A stretch of 64,000 nucleotides of DNA from an uncultured Bacteroidota bacterium (GTDB lineage Bacteria; Bacteroidota; Bacteroidia; B-17B0; Aurantibacillaceae), in assembly GCA_903834765.1 (NCBI GenBank), contig CAILKE010000043.1, positions 106,188 to 170,187 of the forward strand. The letters are read 5' to 3'. A program made the position numbers and the translations under genes. Numbering within the stretch: position 1 is the first letter of the stretch; each line of letters starts with the position of its first letter. The notes under the pieces are model-generated. The model searched no databases. It was not told the DNA's origin and worked only from the letters and a program-made list of their open reading frames with translations. Shown here piece after piece: positions 19,114 through 28,396 of this stretch.

Positions 19114-19902
19114 ATGACTGATTTAAATATTACAACTATACAAACTCATTTATATTGGGAAAATGTTGATGCGAATCTTTCGCATTTTTCTAATAAAATT
19201 AATGCAATTCAAAACCACACAGATATTATTGTTTTACCTGAAATGTTTACAACTGGTTTTACAATGAAGCCTGAAGTGTTCGCGGAAGAGCATGGAGGGA
19301 AAGGTTTACAATGGATGATTCAAAAAGCACAAGAAAAAAATTGTGTAATTGCAGGAAGTATTTCTGTCAAAGAAAATGGATTGTTTTATAACAGATTGTA
19401 TTGGGTAAACTCAGATGGTTCTTATCAAATTTATAATAAACGCCATTTGTTTAGAATGGGTAATGAACACAATCATTATACCGCTGGAGATCAAAAAATA
19501 ATTATTAATTATAAAGGGTGGAAAATTTGTCCATTAGTATGTTATGATTTACGTTTCCCAGTTTGGAGCAGAAATACAAAAGATAACACGTATGATGTGC
19601 TGATTTATTTGGCTAATTGGCCCGAAGTAAGGTCTTATCCGTGGAAGCATCTACTTATCGCTAGAGCAATTGAAAATCAAACATATGTTATAGGAGTTAA
19701 TCGCATTGGCGAAGACGGCAATCATATTAAACATTCAGGCGATAGCGTTGTGTTAAATCCAAGAGGAGAAATCATTAGTGACATACTTTCAAATAGCGAT
19801 GCTATGGAAACAACAATACTGTCTTATCAGTATTTACAAGACTTCAGATCTGTTTTTCCTGTGATGCTCGATAGCGATGATTTTAATATTTTTGGCACTT
19901 AG
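19114..19902 (+). CDS. Omega-amidase (YafV-type nitrilase superfamily)
   Basis: The 262-residue protein is a carbon-nitrogen hydrolase with the full catalytic set: Glu43 in LPEMFTTGF, Lys109 in YNKRHLFRMG and Cys143 in PLVCYDLRFPVW. Length and the HLFRMGNEHNHYTAG block point to the YafV/NIT2 branch, which hydrolyses alpha-ketoglutaramate or alpha-ketosuccinamate as metabolite repair after glutamine transamination. It follows rfaE2 by 46 bases and is probably the last gene of the plus-strand run. Cytosolic. Confidence 0.88.
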   Translation: MTDLNITTIQTHLYWENVDANLSHFSNKINAIQNHTDIIVLPEMFTTGFTMKPEVFAEEHGGKGLQWMIQKAQEKNCVIAGSISVKENGLFYNRLYWVNSDGSYQIYNKRHLFRMGNEHNHYTAGDQKIIINYKGWKICPLVCYDLRFPVWSRNTKDNTYDVLIYLANWPEVRSYPWKHLLIARAIENQTYVIGVNRIGEDGNHIKHSGDSVVLNPRGEIISDILSNSDAMETTILSYQYLQDFRSVFPVMLDSDDFNIFGT

Positions 19903-20108
19903 CGTTTTTTAATAAATTGATTTATTGAAAATAGTTTTATCTATTTGCTCTATAGAATAAGCACATAAATCATTCATGATGCATGTTCTAATAATTCCAT
20001 ACTACTGTAATACCGTTTAAAATTGTCATAGGACATTTAATGCCTGTTTTTTTGAATATAATCGATAAAGTTATTATATTAGCGACCACTTTTAAATTTT
20101 TATTTACA

Positions 20109-22937
20109 ATGAAAAACGCATTTCTATTATTTTTTGTAACTTTTACCTTTATAGTTTCTAACCAAATTTCGTCACAAAGCAAAAATCTTCTTTTGCAAGA
20201 TTCTTTAAATGGATTTGACGAAACTGGTTTTATTAGTAAGCAAGTTGCTAAGGGGATATCTGGCAATAAATTAAAAAGCAGTTTAAATGTCGCTAAAAAA
20301 GAATTTATTTTCGAAAAATATCACCACAATCACAATGGAAGCAGTTTGATTTGGAAAAAAGCGCAAACCACTTCTGTAAATCCTGGATGTACAAATATGG
20401 ATTTTGAAACAGGTAGCTTTGCAGGCTGGACTGTGACTTCTGGAATAAACACAAATTCAAGTACAATGGCAGGATGCTGTCCATCTACAACAGGCATTGT
20501 TTCACAAGTCATAAATTCTGCCGGCAATGACATAACGGTTGGAGGGTTATTGCCCTTAGCTTCGCCATTTGGCGGAACTAAAATTGCTCTAATAAATAAT
20601 AATAGTGCTGATTATTCTGTAGAACGAATCACACAATCGTTTAGTGTAACTTCTTCTAATGCTATTTTTCAATATGCTTATTCAGGTGTTTTAGAGGATG
20701 CTGCTCATGCCTGCACAGATCAACCATATATGAATATTAGTGTAATTGATGCTACTGGTAATGTATTACCTTGCCCTAAAATTGATATTGCTGCTCCAAG
20801 TCCACTTTGCAGTCAATCATCAAGTGTTACTTCAAATTGGATTTCTTATTCTGGTATTTTCACTAATGTATTTTATCATGCATGGGAAGTTAGAACCATA
20901 GATTTATCGCCATATATTGGCTCAAGTATCACTATTCAAATTACTGTTGGAGATTGTATTCAAGGAGGTCATTTTGGATATGGTTATTTTGATTGTAGAT
21001 GTTTGCCACTTGAAATTATTTTAAATGGTATTACTTATGATGCTACGCCACAAACCCCTATTAATTTATCTACCTGCGGAGCTTTAACTGCGTCGATTAC
21101 AGCCCCTACAGGGTTAGATCCTTACATTTGGAATGGACCACCAAGTTCTGGTATTTCAGGCGCTACTACTCAAAGCATCGTTACTTCTACTCCAGGAACA
21201 TATACTTTAAATATGAATCCATTAGGTGGTTGTATACCGGTTACAAAATATATTATCTTACACACTACACCTAACCCAATAGTTACTAATATAACCTCCC
21301 AAGCAACATGTACTAATGCTACAGGAGCAGGCACCATTATCGTTAATAGCGGCACGGCACCATTTATCTATAATTGGCAACCTGCAGCTTCAACAAATTC
21401 ATTAGCAACTGGTCTTTCGCCAGGAAACGATTATACGGTAACCGTTGTTGATACATTTGGTTGCCAAAATACGACTATTGTATCTATAGCTTCTTTTACT
21501 AATGGACCAACATATACAATAACCCCACTTAGTGGCGCTTTAACATGCGCAAACACAACTATTGCTGTAACCGCAAATACCGATGTAAATACAACTGCTT
21601 TATGGATTCCAACTACAGCTTCTAATACCTTTACTGTTAATACTCCTGGCACATACTCCTGCGTATTAACAAATACGTTATCAAGTTGTACTTCTACGGT
21701 GCCTGTTATTATTACGCAAAATACTGTGACACCTACTGCAACATACACTTTAGGTTGTAACGTCAATACAATCTCATTATCTGCCAACAGCTCAATCCCT
21801 GGCGCATATTTAACCTGGACGCCCCCATCTGGTCCAATTCCAGGAAACCCTGGGACATCGTTAACCACTGGAGTATTTACTTTAACGGTAACTAATCCCG
21901 CTAACAGTTGTATTAATACATATACAGTTTACGGTGGAACTCCAATTATTAATATTACTAATACACCAGCTACAAACGTATTAACGTGTATTACACAAAC
22001 AATATCAATGTTGGCAAGTACTTCTAATACTACAGATGTTATCACTTGGTATAGTGGAACAACAACAAATACGGTAAATCCTTATAACGTAAGTGCTGGT
22101 GGGACTTTTACTGCTATCGCAACAAGTACATTAGGTAGTTGCTCTTCACAATCTGTAATAACCATTACAACAAACACAACTGCCAGTATTAATATTACTG
22201 TTCCATCCTCTACTATTTCTTGCCTTACTAATAGTTTAGCGTTAACAGCTAATGGAGTTGGCGGAACTTATTCGTATACTTGGATTCCAAGTGTACCTTT
22301 ATTTGTTGGCAATCCATTTAATGTTACAAACGCTGGAACATATACTGTTAATGGAATTAATTCTGTAAATGGATGTACGGCTACTGCAACTCAAAGTGTA
22401 ACGCACGAAACGATTACCGCATCATTTATAGCAGACCCATATCAAGGATTAATGCCATTACCGGTGTCGTTTACAAATACAAGTATCAATCCATCAGGAA
22501 CAACATATAGTTGGGATTTAGGAAATTCTGCCATAAATTATACAAATACCGTAGTTACAACTACCTATAACACACAAGGTTTGTATCCTGTTGTTTTAAC
22601 TGCTACTAAAGGATTTTGTTCAGATACAGCTAAACGTCTTATTAAAGTTGACTTAATTTCATACTTGACAATTCCTAATGTTTTTACTCCAAATGGAGAT
22701 TTGATAAATGATGTGTTCACATTAAATGCTATTAATATGGGTGAAATATATATGACTGTATTTGATCGTTGGGGATTAAAAATGTTTGAAAGCACTGCAA
22801 GTGGACAAATGTCTTGGGACGGAAAAAATAAGGGAGGGCATATTGTTTCAGACGGAACTTATTTTTATGTAATTAAGGCCACTGGGTTAGATGATAAGCT
22901 ATATGAATTAAATGGAACTATTAATGTGTTTAAATAA
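20109..22937 (+). CDS. Surface protein with T9SS type B (gliding motility-associated) C-terminal domain
   Basis: The 942-residue protein starts with a signal peptide at the ATG at 20109 (MKNAFLLFFVTFTFIVSN). The frame is open further upstream but that part has no export signal. The N-terminal 300 residues contain a jelly-roll-like segment (CTNMDFETGSFAGWTVTSG, YSVERITQSFSV). A long Thr/Asn-rich run of Ig-like repeats with paired cysteines follows. A PKD-like domain (FTNTSINPSGTTYSWDLG) comes near residue 800. The last 90 residues are the type B sorting domain (IPNVFTPNGDLINDVF, VFDRWGLKMFES, WDGKNKGGHIVSDGTYFY). Type B proteins need T9SS and a PorP/SprF-like partner, which is not in the window. 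The role is inferred as adhesin or matrix. Confidence 0.9.
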   Translation: MKNAFLLFFVTFTFIVSNQISSQSKNLLLQDSLNGFDETGFISKQVAKGISGNKLKSSLNVAKKEFIFEKYHHNHNGSSLIWKKAQTTSVNPGCTNMDFETGSFAGWTVTSGINTNSSTMAGCCPSTTGIVSQVINSAGNDITVGGLLPLASPFGGTKIALINNNSADYSVERITQSFSVTSSNAIFQYAYSGVLEDAAHACTDQPYMNISVIDATGNVLPCPKIDIAAPSPLCSQSSSVTSNWISYSGIFTNVFYHAWEVRTIDLSPYIGSSITIQITVGDCIQGGHFGYGYFDCRCLPLEIILNGITYDATPQTPINLSTCGALTASITAPTGLDPYIWNGPPSSGISGATTQSIVTSTPGTYTLNMNPLGGCIPVTKYIILHTTPNPIVTNITSQATCTNATGAGTIIVNSGTAPFIYNWQPAASTNSLATGLSPGNDYTVTVVDTFGCQNTTIVSIASFTNGPTYTITPLSGALTCANTTIAVTANTDVNTTALWIPTTASNTFTVNTPGTYSCVLTNTLSSCTSTVPVIITQNTVTPTATYTLGCNVNTISLSANSSIPGAYLTWTPPSGPIPGNPGTSLTTGVFTLTVTNPANSCINTYTVYGGTPIINITNTPATNVLTCITQTISMLASTSNTTDVITWYSGTTTNTVNPYNVSAGGTFTAIATSTLGSCSSQSVITITTNTTASINITVPSSTISCLTNSLALTANGVGGTYSYTWIPSVPLFVGNPFNVTNAGTYTVNGINSVNGCTATATQSVTHETITASFIADPYQGLMPLPVSFTNTSINPSGTTYSWDLGNSAINYTNTVVTTTYNTQGLYPVVLTATKGFCSDTAKRLIKVDLISYLTIPNVFTPNGDLINDVFTLNAINMGEIYMTVFDRWGLKMFESTASGQMSWDGKNKGGHIVSDGTYFYVIKATGLDDKLYELNGTINVFK

Positions 22938-23020
22938 AAATTTAAATATGTTTTATTAATGGTTGGATAAACTTTTAACAGACTAACCTGTTAGAATATT
23001 AGAGCGATTAAAACTTAGGA

Positions 23021-23584
23021 ATGAGTAAACTGACCATATTAATTACCTTAGGAATTGTAGTGTTTTTCTTATTTGCTTTTTTTACAAAAAAAGGAAGCCC
23101 ATCATCTTCTATTCATAGGTTTAAAGTAAAAACTATTGATGGTCAGGTTTTTGACTTCTCTTCACTCAAAGGAAAAAAAATTCTGGTAGTTAACACAGCT
23201 AGTAAGTGTGGATTTACACCTCAATACAAACAATTAGAAGAATTATACGAAAAATATAAGGATAAAAACTTTGTTATTGTTGGATTTCCATGCAATCAGT
23301 TTGGTGGACAAGAACCTGGATCAAATTCCGATATCAAAGAGTTTTGTACAAGAAATTATGGAGTCTCCTTTATGATGATGGAAAAAGTAAACGTTAAGGG
23401 CGATAGCATTTGCGAACTTTACAAATGGCTTACTTCTAAAGATCTTAATGGTGTTGAAAGTAGTTCTGTAAAATGGAATTTTCAAAAATACATGATTGAT
23501 GAAAATGGTTTTTTGGTTGACTATGTGCTATCCTTTAAAAAACCTGATTGCTCAAAAATCACTAAATGGATTGAAGGAAAATAA
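23021..23584 (+). CDS. Glutathione peroxidase-like thiol peroxidase
   Basis: The 187-residue protein has an N-terminal membrane segment (residues 3-20), then a GPx fold. The peroxidatic Cys63 is in NTASKCGFTPQY. Gln97 is in CNQFGGQEPG, and the Trp of VKWNFQKYMID completes the catalytic set. Cysteine replaces selenocysteine, as usual in bacteria, and Cys91 may act as resolving cysteine. It reduces hydroperoxides, probably with thioredoxin rather than glutathione, facing the periplasm by signal anchor. It converges with the SDR gene 36 bases away. Confident family call. Confidence 0.9.
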   Translation: MSKLTILITLGIVVFFLFAFFTKKGSPSSSIHRFKVKTIDGQVFDFSSLKGKKILVVNTASKCGFTPQYKQLEELYEKYKDKNFVIVGFPCNQFGGQEPGSNSDIKEFCTRNYGVSFMMMEKVNVKGDSICELYKWLTSKDLNGVESSSVKWNFQKYMIDENGFLVDYVLSFKKPDCSKITKWIEGK

Positions 23585-23620
23585 TATTGTACTTTCCTAT
23601 AAATTTTTAGCTAACATTAA

Positions 23621-24370
23621 TTATCTTAATACGGTTGTAGAATTTGCCTGTATAGTAGGCATAATAATCACATCATTGATGTTAACATGAGAAGGTCGAG
23701 AAGCCATCCAGTATATGGTTTCAGCAATATCTTCAGGTTTTAAAGGCACAATGTTATCATATACTTTTTTAGCGCGCTCTTCATCCCCATCAAAACGAAC
23801 AATACTAAATTCTGTTTCTACCATGCCCGGATTTACAGCAGATACCTTGATGCCATGAGGTAATAAATCAATGCGCATGCCTTTATTTAAGGCATCTACT
23901 GCATGTTTGGTTGCGCAATAAACATTACCGTTAGCATACACTTCTTTCCCAGCAATTGAACCTACATTGATAATATGTCCTTTTTTATTGGTAATCATGA
24001 GGTTAGCTACGCGTCTGCTAACGTATAATAAACCTTTGATATTAGTATCTATCATGCGTTCCCAGTGATTGATGTTCCCGTCCTGAAAGCTTGATAAGCC
24101 AGCTGCCAAGCCAGCATTATTTACCAGTACATCTATGCGTTTAAAATCTTCAGACAAACTATCTATCGCTGAGTTTACGAGTGTTTCTTCTCGAATATCA
24201 AAGCATAAATCAACTACTTTAATTGGATATGTCATTTCTAATTCAGCTTTAAATTCCGTTAAACGCTCTTGTCTTCGGCCAGTAATAATTAGGTGGTATC
24301 CATTTTTTGCAAACTCTATTGCTGTTGATTTTCCTATGCCAGATGTGGCTCCTGTAATAAATGCTATCAT
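23621..24370 (-). CDS. Short-chain dehydrogenase/reductase (YdfG-like)
   Basis: The 249-residue protein is a classical SDR. The NAD(P)-binding motif TGATSGIGKS is at residues 6-15, NNAG at 84-87, and catalytic Ser138 and Tyr151-x3-Lys155 in YCATKHAV. Gly-Arg-Arg at 31-33 suggests NADP preference. The sequence resembles the NADP-dependent 3-hydroxy acid (serine/L-allo-threonine) dehydrogenase group, including the C-terminal block LKPEDIAETIYWMASRPSHVNINDV. Stand-alone gene, cytosolic. The precise substrate is not certain. Confidence 0.88.
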   Translation of the reverse strand: MIAFITGATSGIGKSTAIEFAKNGYHLIITGRRQERLTEFKAELEMTYPIKVVDLCFDIREETLVNSAIDSLSEDFKRIDVLVNNAGLAAGLSSFQDGNINHWERMIDTNIKGLLYVSRRVANLMITNKKGHIINVGSIAGKEVYANGNVYCATKHAVDALNKGMRIDLLPHGIKVSAVNPGMVETEFSIVRFDGDEERAKKVYDNIVPLKPEDIAETIYWMASRPSHVNINDVIIMPTIQANSTTVLR

Positions 24371-24562
24371 GTGTTATATTTTACTACCAACAGATTAATT
24401 GGTATTTAGTTTTTGTGAAGTATGAGTACGATGATAAATATAACACATCACTCGTTTATAAATCACAAAACAGCTAAAAAATTACTACAAAATAAATAAC
24501 TATATTTATGCAACTCATTTTTAGAAATTTAGAATTGAGTTTTTTATATAAATAATACTGAT

Positions 24563-26011
24563 ATGTCTTGTACAAGCTGCTCCACAGGGAGCGATAATAC
24601 TACACCTGGCATCCCGAAAGGGTGCAACAACAACGGCTCGTGCGGAACGGGTGGCGGTTGTAATAAATTAAATGTATTTGATTGGTTGGGAAATATGCGT
24701 TTACCCGAAGGTCAGGAGCCTTGCGATGTTGTTGAAATTAGATTTAAAAATTCACGTAAGGAGTTTTATCGTAACGTTAATAATTTAACGTTAAATGTGG
24801 GTGATATTGTAGCAACAGAATCATCTCCTGGCCATGACATTGGAGTGGTTTCAATTACAGGCGAATTGGTTCGTTTGCAATTGAAAAAGAAATCAATGAG
24901 TTATGATAGTACGGATATTAAAAAAATATACCGAAAAGCCAAGCAACAAGATATTGATAAATGGCGCGAAGCACAAAAATTAGAAGTTGATACTATGTTT
25001 AAGGCTCGCACGTTAGCCTTGAAGCTTGGTTTGCAAATGAAAATTTCTGATGTTGAATTTCAAGGTGATAAAAGTAAAGCAATATTTTACTATACAGCCG
25101 ATGGTCGCGTCGATTTTAGAGAGCTAATTAAAGTATTAGCCGACGAGTTTAAGGTGCGTATCGAAATGAAACAAATTGGAGCAAGGCAAGAAGCTGCAAG
25201 GCTTGGCGCTATTGGGTCTTGTGGCAGAGAATTATGTTGTTCTACTTGGTTAAATGATTTCAGAACCGTTTCTACATCAGCTGCTCGTTACCAACAATTA
25301 TCTTTAAATCCCTTAAAATTAGCAGGACAATGTGGTAAATTGAAATGCTGTTTAAACTATGAATTGGATAGTTATTTAGATGCATTGAAGGAGTTCCCGG
25401 AAATTGATAATCGTCGTTTGGCAACAGAAAAAGGATTTGCGTTTCATCAAAAGACAGATATTTTTAAACGCGTCATATGGTGGAGTTATACCTCTGAGCC
25501 TGATGTGTTCATTCCGTTGTCGATTGCTCGCACGAAGGAAATTTTTAAATTGAATGCCGAAAATATTAAACCAGCAGATTTATTAGAGGCTAAATTATAT
25601 AAAGAAATTGCCGAAGTTAAACAACCCGATTATGAAAATGTAGTTGGACAAGATTCTTTAACGCGTTTTGATACGAAGAAGAAATCACAGCAAAAACAGA
25701 AACACAATAACCATAATCGTAAACCAAATTTAAACCAAAAGATAGATTCGACCGCTGGGGAAGAAAGGATTGTTAAATCAGGCCAAGAATCTAGTCCAAA
25801 TAAACCACAGCATAAAAAGCCAACCCATAATCATCCTCCTAGACCCAGCAATGGTGCAAACGAGCAAGCTAAACCGCAACATAAAAAACCAGTTCATAAT
25901 CATCCACAAAAACAAAATAATGGAACTAATGAGCAACCAAAAACGCAGCATAAAAAACCAGTACATAAACACAAACCAAAACCAAGAAATGATAACCCGC
26001 CTCAAGCATAA
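24563..26011 (+). CDS. ricT: RicT-like PSP1 domain protein
   Basis: The 482-residue protein has a Cys-rich N terminus (MSCTSCSTGS and GTGGGCNKL). The PSP1 core has CGRELCCSTWL and CGKLKCCLNYEL, the cysteines that bind Fe-S in RicT (YaaT) of Bacillus, where the Ric complex governs mRNA maturation. Residues 370-482 form a basic, low-complexity tail with near repeats of QHKKPVHNH and Asn/Pro/Lys runs. Such a tail is common in Bacteroidota homologues and could bind nucleic acid. The 3' end overlaps gldH by 23 bases. RicA and RicF partners are not seen. Function in Bacteroidota is inferred. Confidence 0.9.
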   Translation: MSCTSCSTGSDNTTPGIPKGCNNNGSCGTGGGCNKLNVFDWLGNMRLPEGQEPCDVVEIRFKNSRKEFYRNVNNLTLNVGDIVATESSPGHDIGVVSITGELVRLQLKKKSMSYDSTDIKKIYRKAKQQDIDKWREAQKLEVDTMFKARTLALKLGLQMKISDVEFQGDKSKAIFYYTADGRVDFRELIKVLADEFKVRIEMKQIGARQEAARLGAIGSCGRELCCSTWLNDFRTVSTSAARYQQLSLNPLKLAGQCGKLKCCLNYELDSYLDALKEFPEIDNRRLATEKGFAFHQKTDIFKRVIWWSYTSEPDVFIPLSIARTKEIFKLNAENIKPADLLEAKLYKEIAEVKQPDYENVVGQDSLTRFDTKKKSQQKQKHNNHNRKPNLNQKIDSTAGEERIVKSGQESSPNKPQHKKPTHNHPPRPSNGANEQAKPQHKKPVHNHPQKQNNGTNEQPKTQHKKPVHKHKPKPRNDNPPQA

Positions 26012-26477
26012 CGTTTTCACGCTCGTTGTTTTTAGCGCACTATCGTTCTTGATGATTGGTTGTGGAAAAAATGTGTTACTTAGTAAATATACTGCATTGC
26101 CAGAAGAAGGCTGGAAAACAGACAACAAACTAACATTTGAAGTTGATATTAAAGATAATAAACCATATCATAATATATTTTTAACAGTAAGGCATGCAGA
26201 TTCATACCCTTTTAGTAATTTATTTGTGTTTTTGACAACAACTTATCCTGATGGTAAAAAATCGGTTGATACCTTAGAATGTGTATTAGCTAACAAAAAA
26301 GGCGAATGGCAAGGTGACGGCGCCGGAGATATTTGGGACAATAAAATTCCTATTAAACAAAATGTGATGTTCCCGGCTATTGGTAAATATACGTTTACGT
26401 TTGAGCAAGGCATGCGTATGAATCCATTACCATTAATCATGGATTTTGGTATGATCATCGAAAAAGTAGATCAATAA
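25989..26477 (+). CDS. gldH: Gliding motility lipoprotein GldH
   Basis: The 162-residue product starts at the ATG at 25989, inside the 3' end of ricT. It has a lipoprotein signal peptide (FTLVVFSALSFLMIGC) with the lipidated Cys in MIGCGKN. The remainder matches GldH: LPEEGWKTDNKLTFEVDI, FVFLTTTYPDGKKSVDTL, and GAGDIWDNKIPIKQNVMFP. GldH is needed for Flavobacterium gliding and is linked to T9SS function. The ricT-gldH order is recurrent in Bacteroidota. The frame is open upstream to 25770, but that part is only the other-frame reading of the ricT tail. The 3' end overlaps the convergent hflX by 7 bases. Confidence 0.9.
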   Translation: MITRLKHNVFTLVVFSALSFLMIGCGKNVLLSKYTALPEEGWKTDNKLTFEVDIKDNKPYHNIFLTVRHADSYPFSNLFVFLTTTYPDGKKSVDTLECVLANKKGEWQGDGAGDIWDNKIPIKQNVMFPAIGKYTFTFEQGMRMNPLPLIMDFGMIIEKVDQ

Positions 26478-27670
26478 AATAAATTATTATAAGGAAAACG
26501 AACCACGTGTATGGCTTTTACTGCATCGTAAATTGTTTTCTTAAGCTCCACGATATTTTCTTTTTGCTGAGCACTAATAAATAAAGGTGTTTCGTTGAGG
26601 TTACTCATCCATGTTTTTTTCAATTCATCCAACGATAAGTTTTCTCGCGTAATAGGTGTTAGATCATCTTCATCTTTTTTTACGTATGTAAACGCATCAA
26701 TTTTATTGAAAATTAAAACGGTTTTTTTATCTCCAGCGCCAATATCTAGCAATGTTTGCCGAACTACATTGATGTGGTCTTCAAAATTAGGATGAGAAAT
26801 ATCAACCACATGTAATAATAAGTCTGCTTCGCGAACTTCGTCTAGTGTGCTTTTGAAGCTTTCTACTAATTGAGTAGGAAGTTTTCGAATAAACCCAACA
26901 GTATCACATAATAAGAAAAACAAATTGTCAATAGTTACTTTTCTCACAGTTGTATCTAAGGTTGCAAATAATTTGTTTTCAGCAAACACTTCGCTTTTAC
27001 TAATCAAATTCATGATCGTAGATTTTCCTACGTTCGTATAACCTACTAAAGCAACACGCACAAACTCACCACGATTTTTACGTTGTGTTGCCATTTGCTT
27101 ATCAATGATTTTTAAATCATCTTGGAGTTGCGAAATTTTATCGCGTGCAATTCGTCTGTCTGTTTCAATTTCTTTTTCACCAGCACCACCTCGTGTTCCT
27201 GTTCCGCCACGCTGACGCTCTAAGTGAGTCCACATACCTGTAAGGCGAGGTAATAAATATTTTAGTTTAGCTAATTCTACTTGTGTTCGCGCATGCGCAG
27301 TTTGTGCACGTTGTGAAAATATTTCTAAAATAAGATTAGTTCTATCTAATATTTTTTTACCTAACTCCGCTTCTAAGTTACGCTGTTGAGAAGGCGTTAA
27401 TTCATCATCAAAAATTACAACATCAATGTGGTGCTCAATGATGTATGCTTTTACTTCAGCTAATTTACCTTTACCAATAAATGTGGCTTTATCCGCTCGT
27501 TCTAATTTTTGAGTAAATGTTTTTTTAGTAATAACGCCATAAGTTTCAGCTAAAAAAGCTAATTCATCAAGATATTCAAAAGATAAAGCCTCGTTTTGTT
27601 GTTTATTGATAACGCCAATCAACACAGCTGTTGGCGTTATTATTTCGGTAGAGTGAGAGCCTGATTTCAA
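26471..27670 (-). CDS. hflX: GTPase HflX
   Basis: The 399-residue protein is HflX, a ribosome-associated GTPase that splits stalled or heat-damaged 70S ribosomes. The N-terminal HflX domain includes RTNLILEIFSQRAQTAHAR and the glycine-rich linker RQRGGTGTRGGAGEKEIE. The G domain carries G1 GYTNVGKST, G3 DTVGFIRKLP and G4 NKID. The gene lies 6 bases after the cytochrome gene on the same strand, and its 3' end overlaps gldH. Confident. Confidence 0.96.
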   Translation of the reverse strand: MKSGSHSTEIITPTAVLIGVINKQQNEALSFEYLDELAFLAETYGVITKKTFTQKLERADKATFIGKGKLAEVKAYIIEHHIDVVIFDDELTPSQQRNLEAELGKKILDRTNLILEIFSQRAQTAHARTQVELAKLKYLLPRLTGMWTHLERQRGGTGTRGGAGEKEIETDRRIARDKISQLQDDLKIIDKQMATQRKNRGEFVRVALVGYTNVGKSTIMNLISKSEVFAENKLFATLDTTVRKVTIDNLFFLLCDTVGFIRKLPTQLVESFKSTLDEVREADLLLHVVDISHPNFEDHINVVRQTLLDIGAGDKKTVLIFNKIDAFTYVKKDEDDLTPITRENLSLDELKKTWMSNLNETPLFISAQQKENIVELKKTIYDAVKAIHVVRFPYNNLFY

Positions 27671-27676
27671 TGTAAA

Positions 27677-28282
27677 TTATTTCCCTTTTAAATCAGATTC
27701 TATATAATTGGCAACCGCGTCAATTTGCTCTGGCGATAATAAAGCTTTGTAAGAAGCCATCGTGTTTTTACCTTCAGATATGATAGTAACAATGTTTTGA
27801 TGATCTAAAGCAGTTACTGATAAATCTTTAGCACCGCTCATTCCTAGTTTTCCATTGCTTCCATGACAAAGCGTACATTTTTCTTCGAAAATTTCTTTAC
27901 CACTTACGGCTATAGTTGTGCCATGAGCCTTTGCCTCTTTGGATTTGCGAGCTAAACCAAATGCAACGATAATTAAGAAAAAAGAGAAGGTAGCTAATAC
28001 TTTGTTTTTCTTTTTATATCCTATTACTGCTAATGGAATAGAAGCTAATACCAATACAATTTTAATAATTAAAAACATATTTATTTCGGGCAAGCGAGCC
28101 ATTAAATAAATACCTGTAGCTAAAAAACCAAAGCTGACAATCATTTCAATCACTTTTGTTTTTTTCTTAAACTTTTCTAAAAGATCATCTTTATCGCTAA
28201 GTAATAAGATGGTTTTTATTAAATAAATTAAAGTAAATAACACCACAAATAAGGTGTGTGAATGAAGCATGCCCGTTGCCAT
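27677..28282 (-). CDS. Membrane protein with C-terminal cytochrome c domain
   Basis: The 201-residue protein combines four hydrophobic segments (about residues 8-28, 45-62, 68-88 and 95-112) with a C-terminal class I cytochrome c domain. The haem motif CTLCH is at residues 136-140, and a later Met in NTMASYKALLSPEQI is a likely axial ligand. The membrane half resembles SirB-type small membrane proteins. The haem domain should face the periplasm and carry electrons; redox partners are unknown. It is upstream of hflX by 6 bases. A TAATTTTG box at 28306-28313 on this strand fits a start at 28282. Confidence 0.82.
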   Translation of the reverse strand: MATGMLHSHTLFVVLFTLIYLIKTILLLSDKDDLLEKFKKKTKVIEMIVSFGFLATGIYLMARLPEINMFLIIKIVLVLASIPLAVIGYKKKNKVLATFSFFLIIVAFGLARKSKEAKAHGTTIAVSGKEIFEEKCTLCHGSNGKLGMSGAKDLSVTALDHQNIVTIISEGKNTMASYKALLSPEQIDAVANYIESDLKGK

Positions 28283-28305
28283 AGTTAGGTTTAAAATTTG
28301 TTTCT

Positions 28306-28313
28306 CAAAATTA
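28306..28313 (-). promoter_or_regulatory. Candidate -7 box (TAATTTTG) of the cytochrome-hflX pair
   Basis: Exact TAnnTTTG match on the minus strand, 23 bases before the ATG at 28282. No TTG is seen at the usual -33 spacing. Confidence 0.35.
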
Positions 28314-28369
28314 ACAATTTATCTTTAAATAAAAGACCTATTATGATTTTTATAAACACGCGATAATGT

Positions 28370-28377
28370 TATATTTG
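28370..28377 (+). promoter_or_regulatory. Candidate -7 box (TATATTTG) of the amidohydrolase gene
   Basis: Exact TAnnTTTG match ending 19 bases before the ATG at 28397. It supports that start over the in-frame TTG at 28379, which would fall between the box and the expected transcription start. Confidence 0.4.
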
Positions 28378-28396
28378 TTTGACTAATAATTTAAGT

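Noticed and set aside
21431..21868. 145-codon minus-strand open frame
   Set aside because: It is the complement of the Thr/Asn-rich repeats of the type B surface protein and has no signal or family pattern of its own.
25770..25988. Upstream extension of gldH by 73 codons
   Set aside because: The extension is the other-frame reading of the ricT tail and lacks an export signal; the lipoprotein signal starts at the ATG at 25989.
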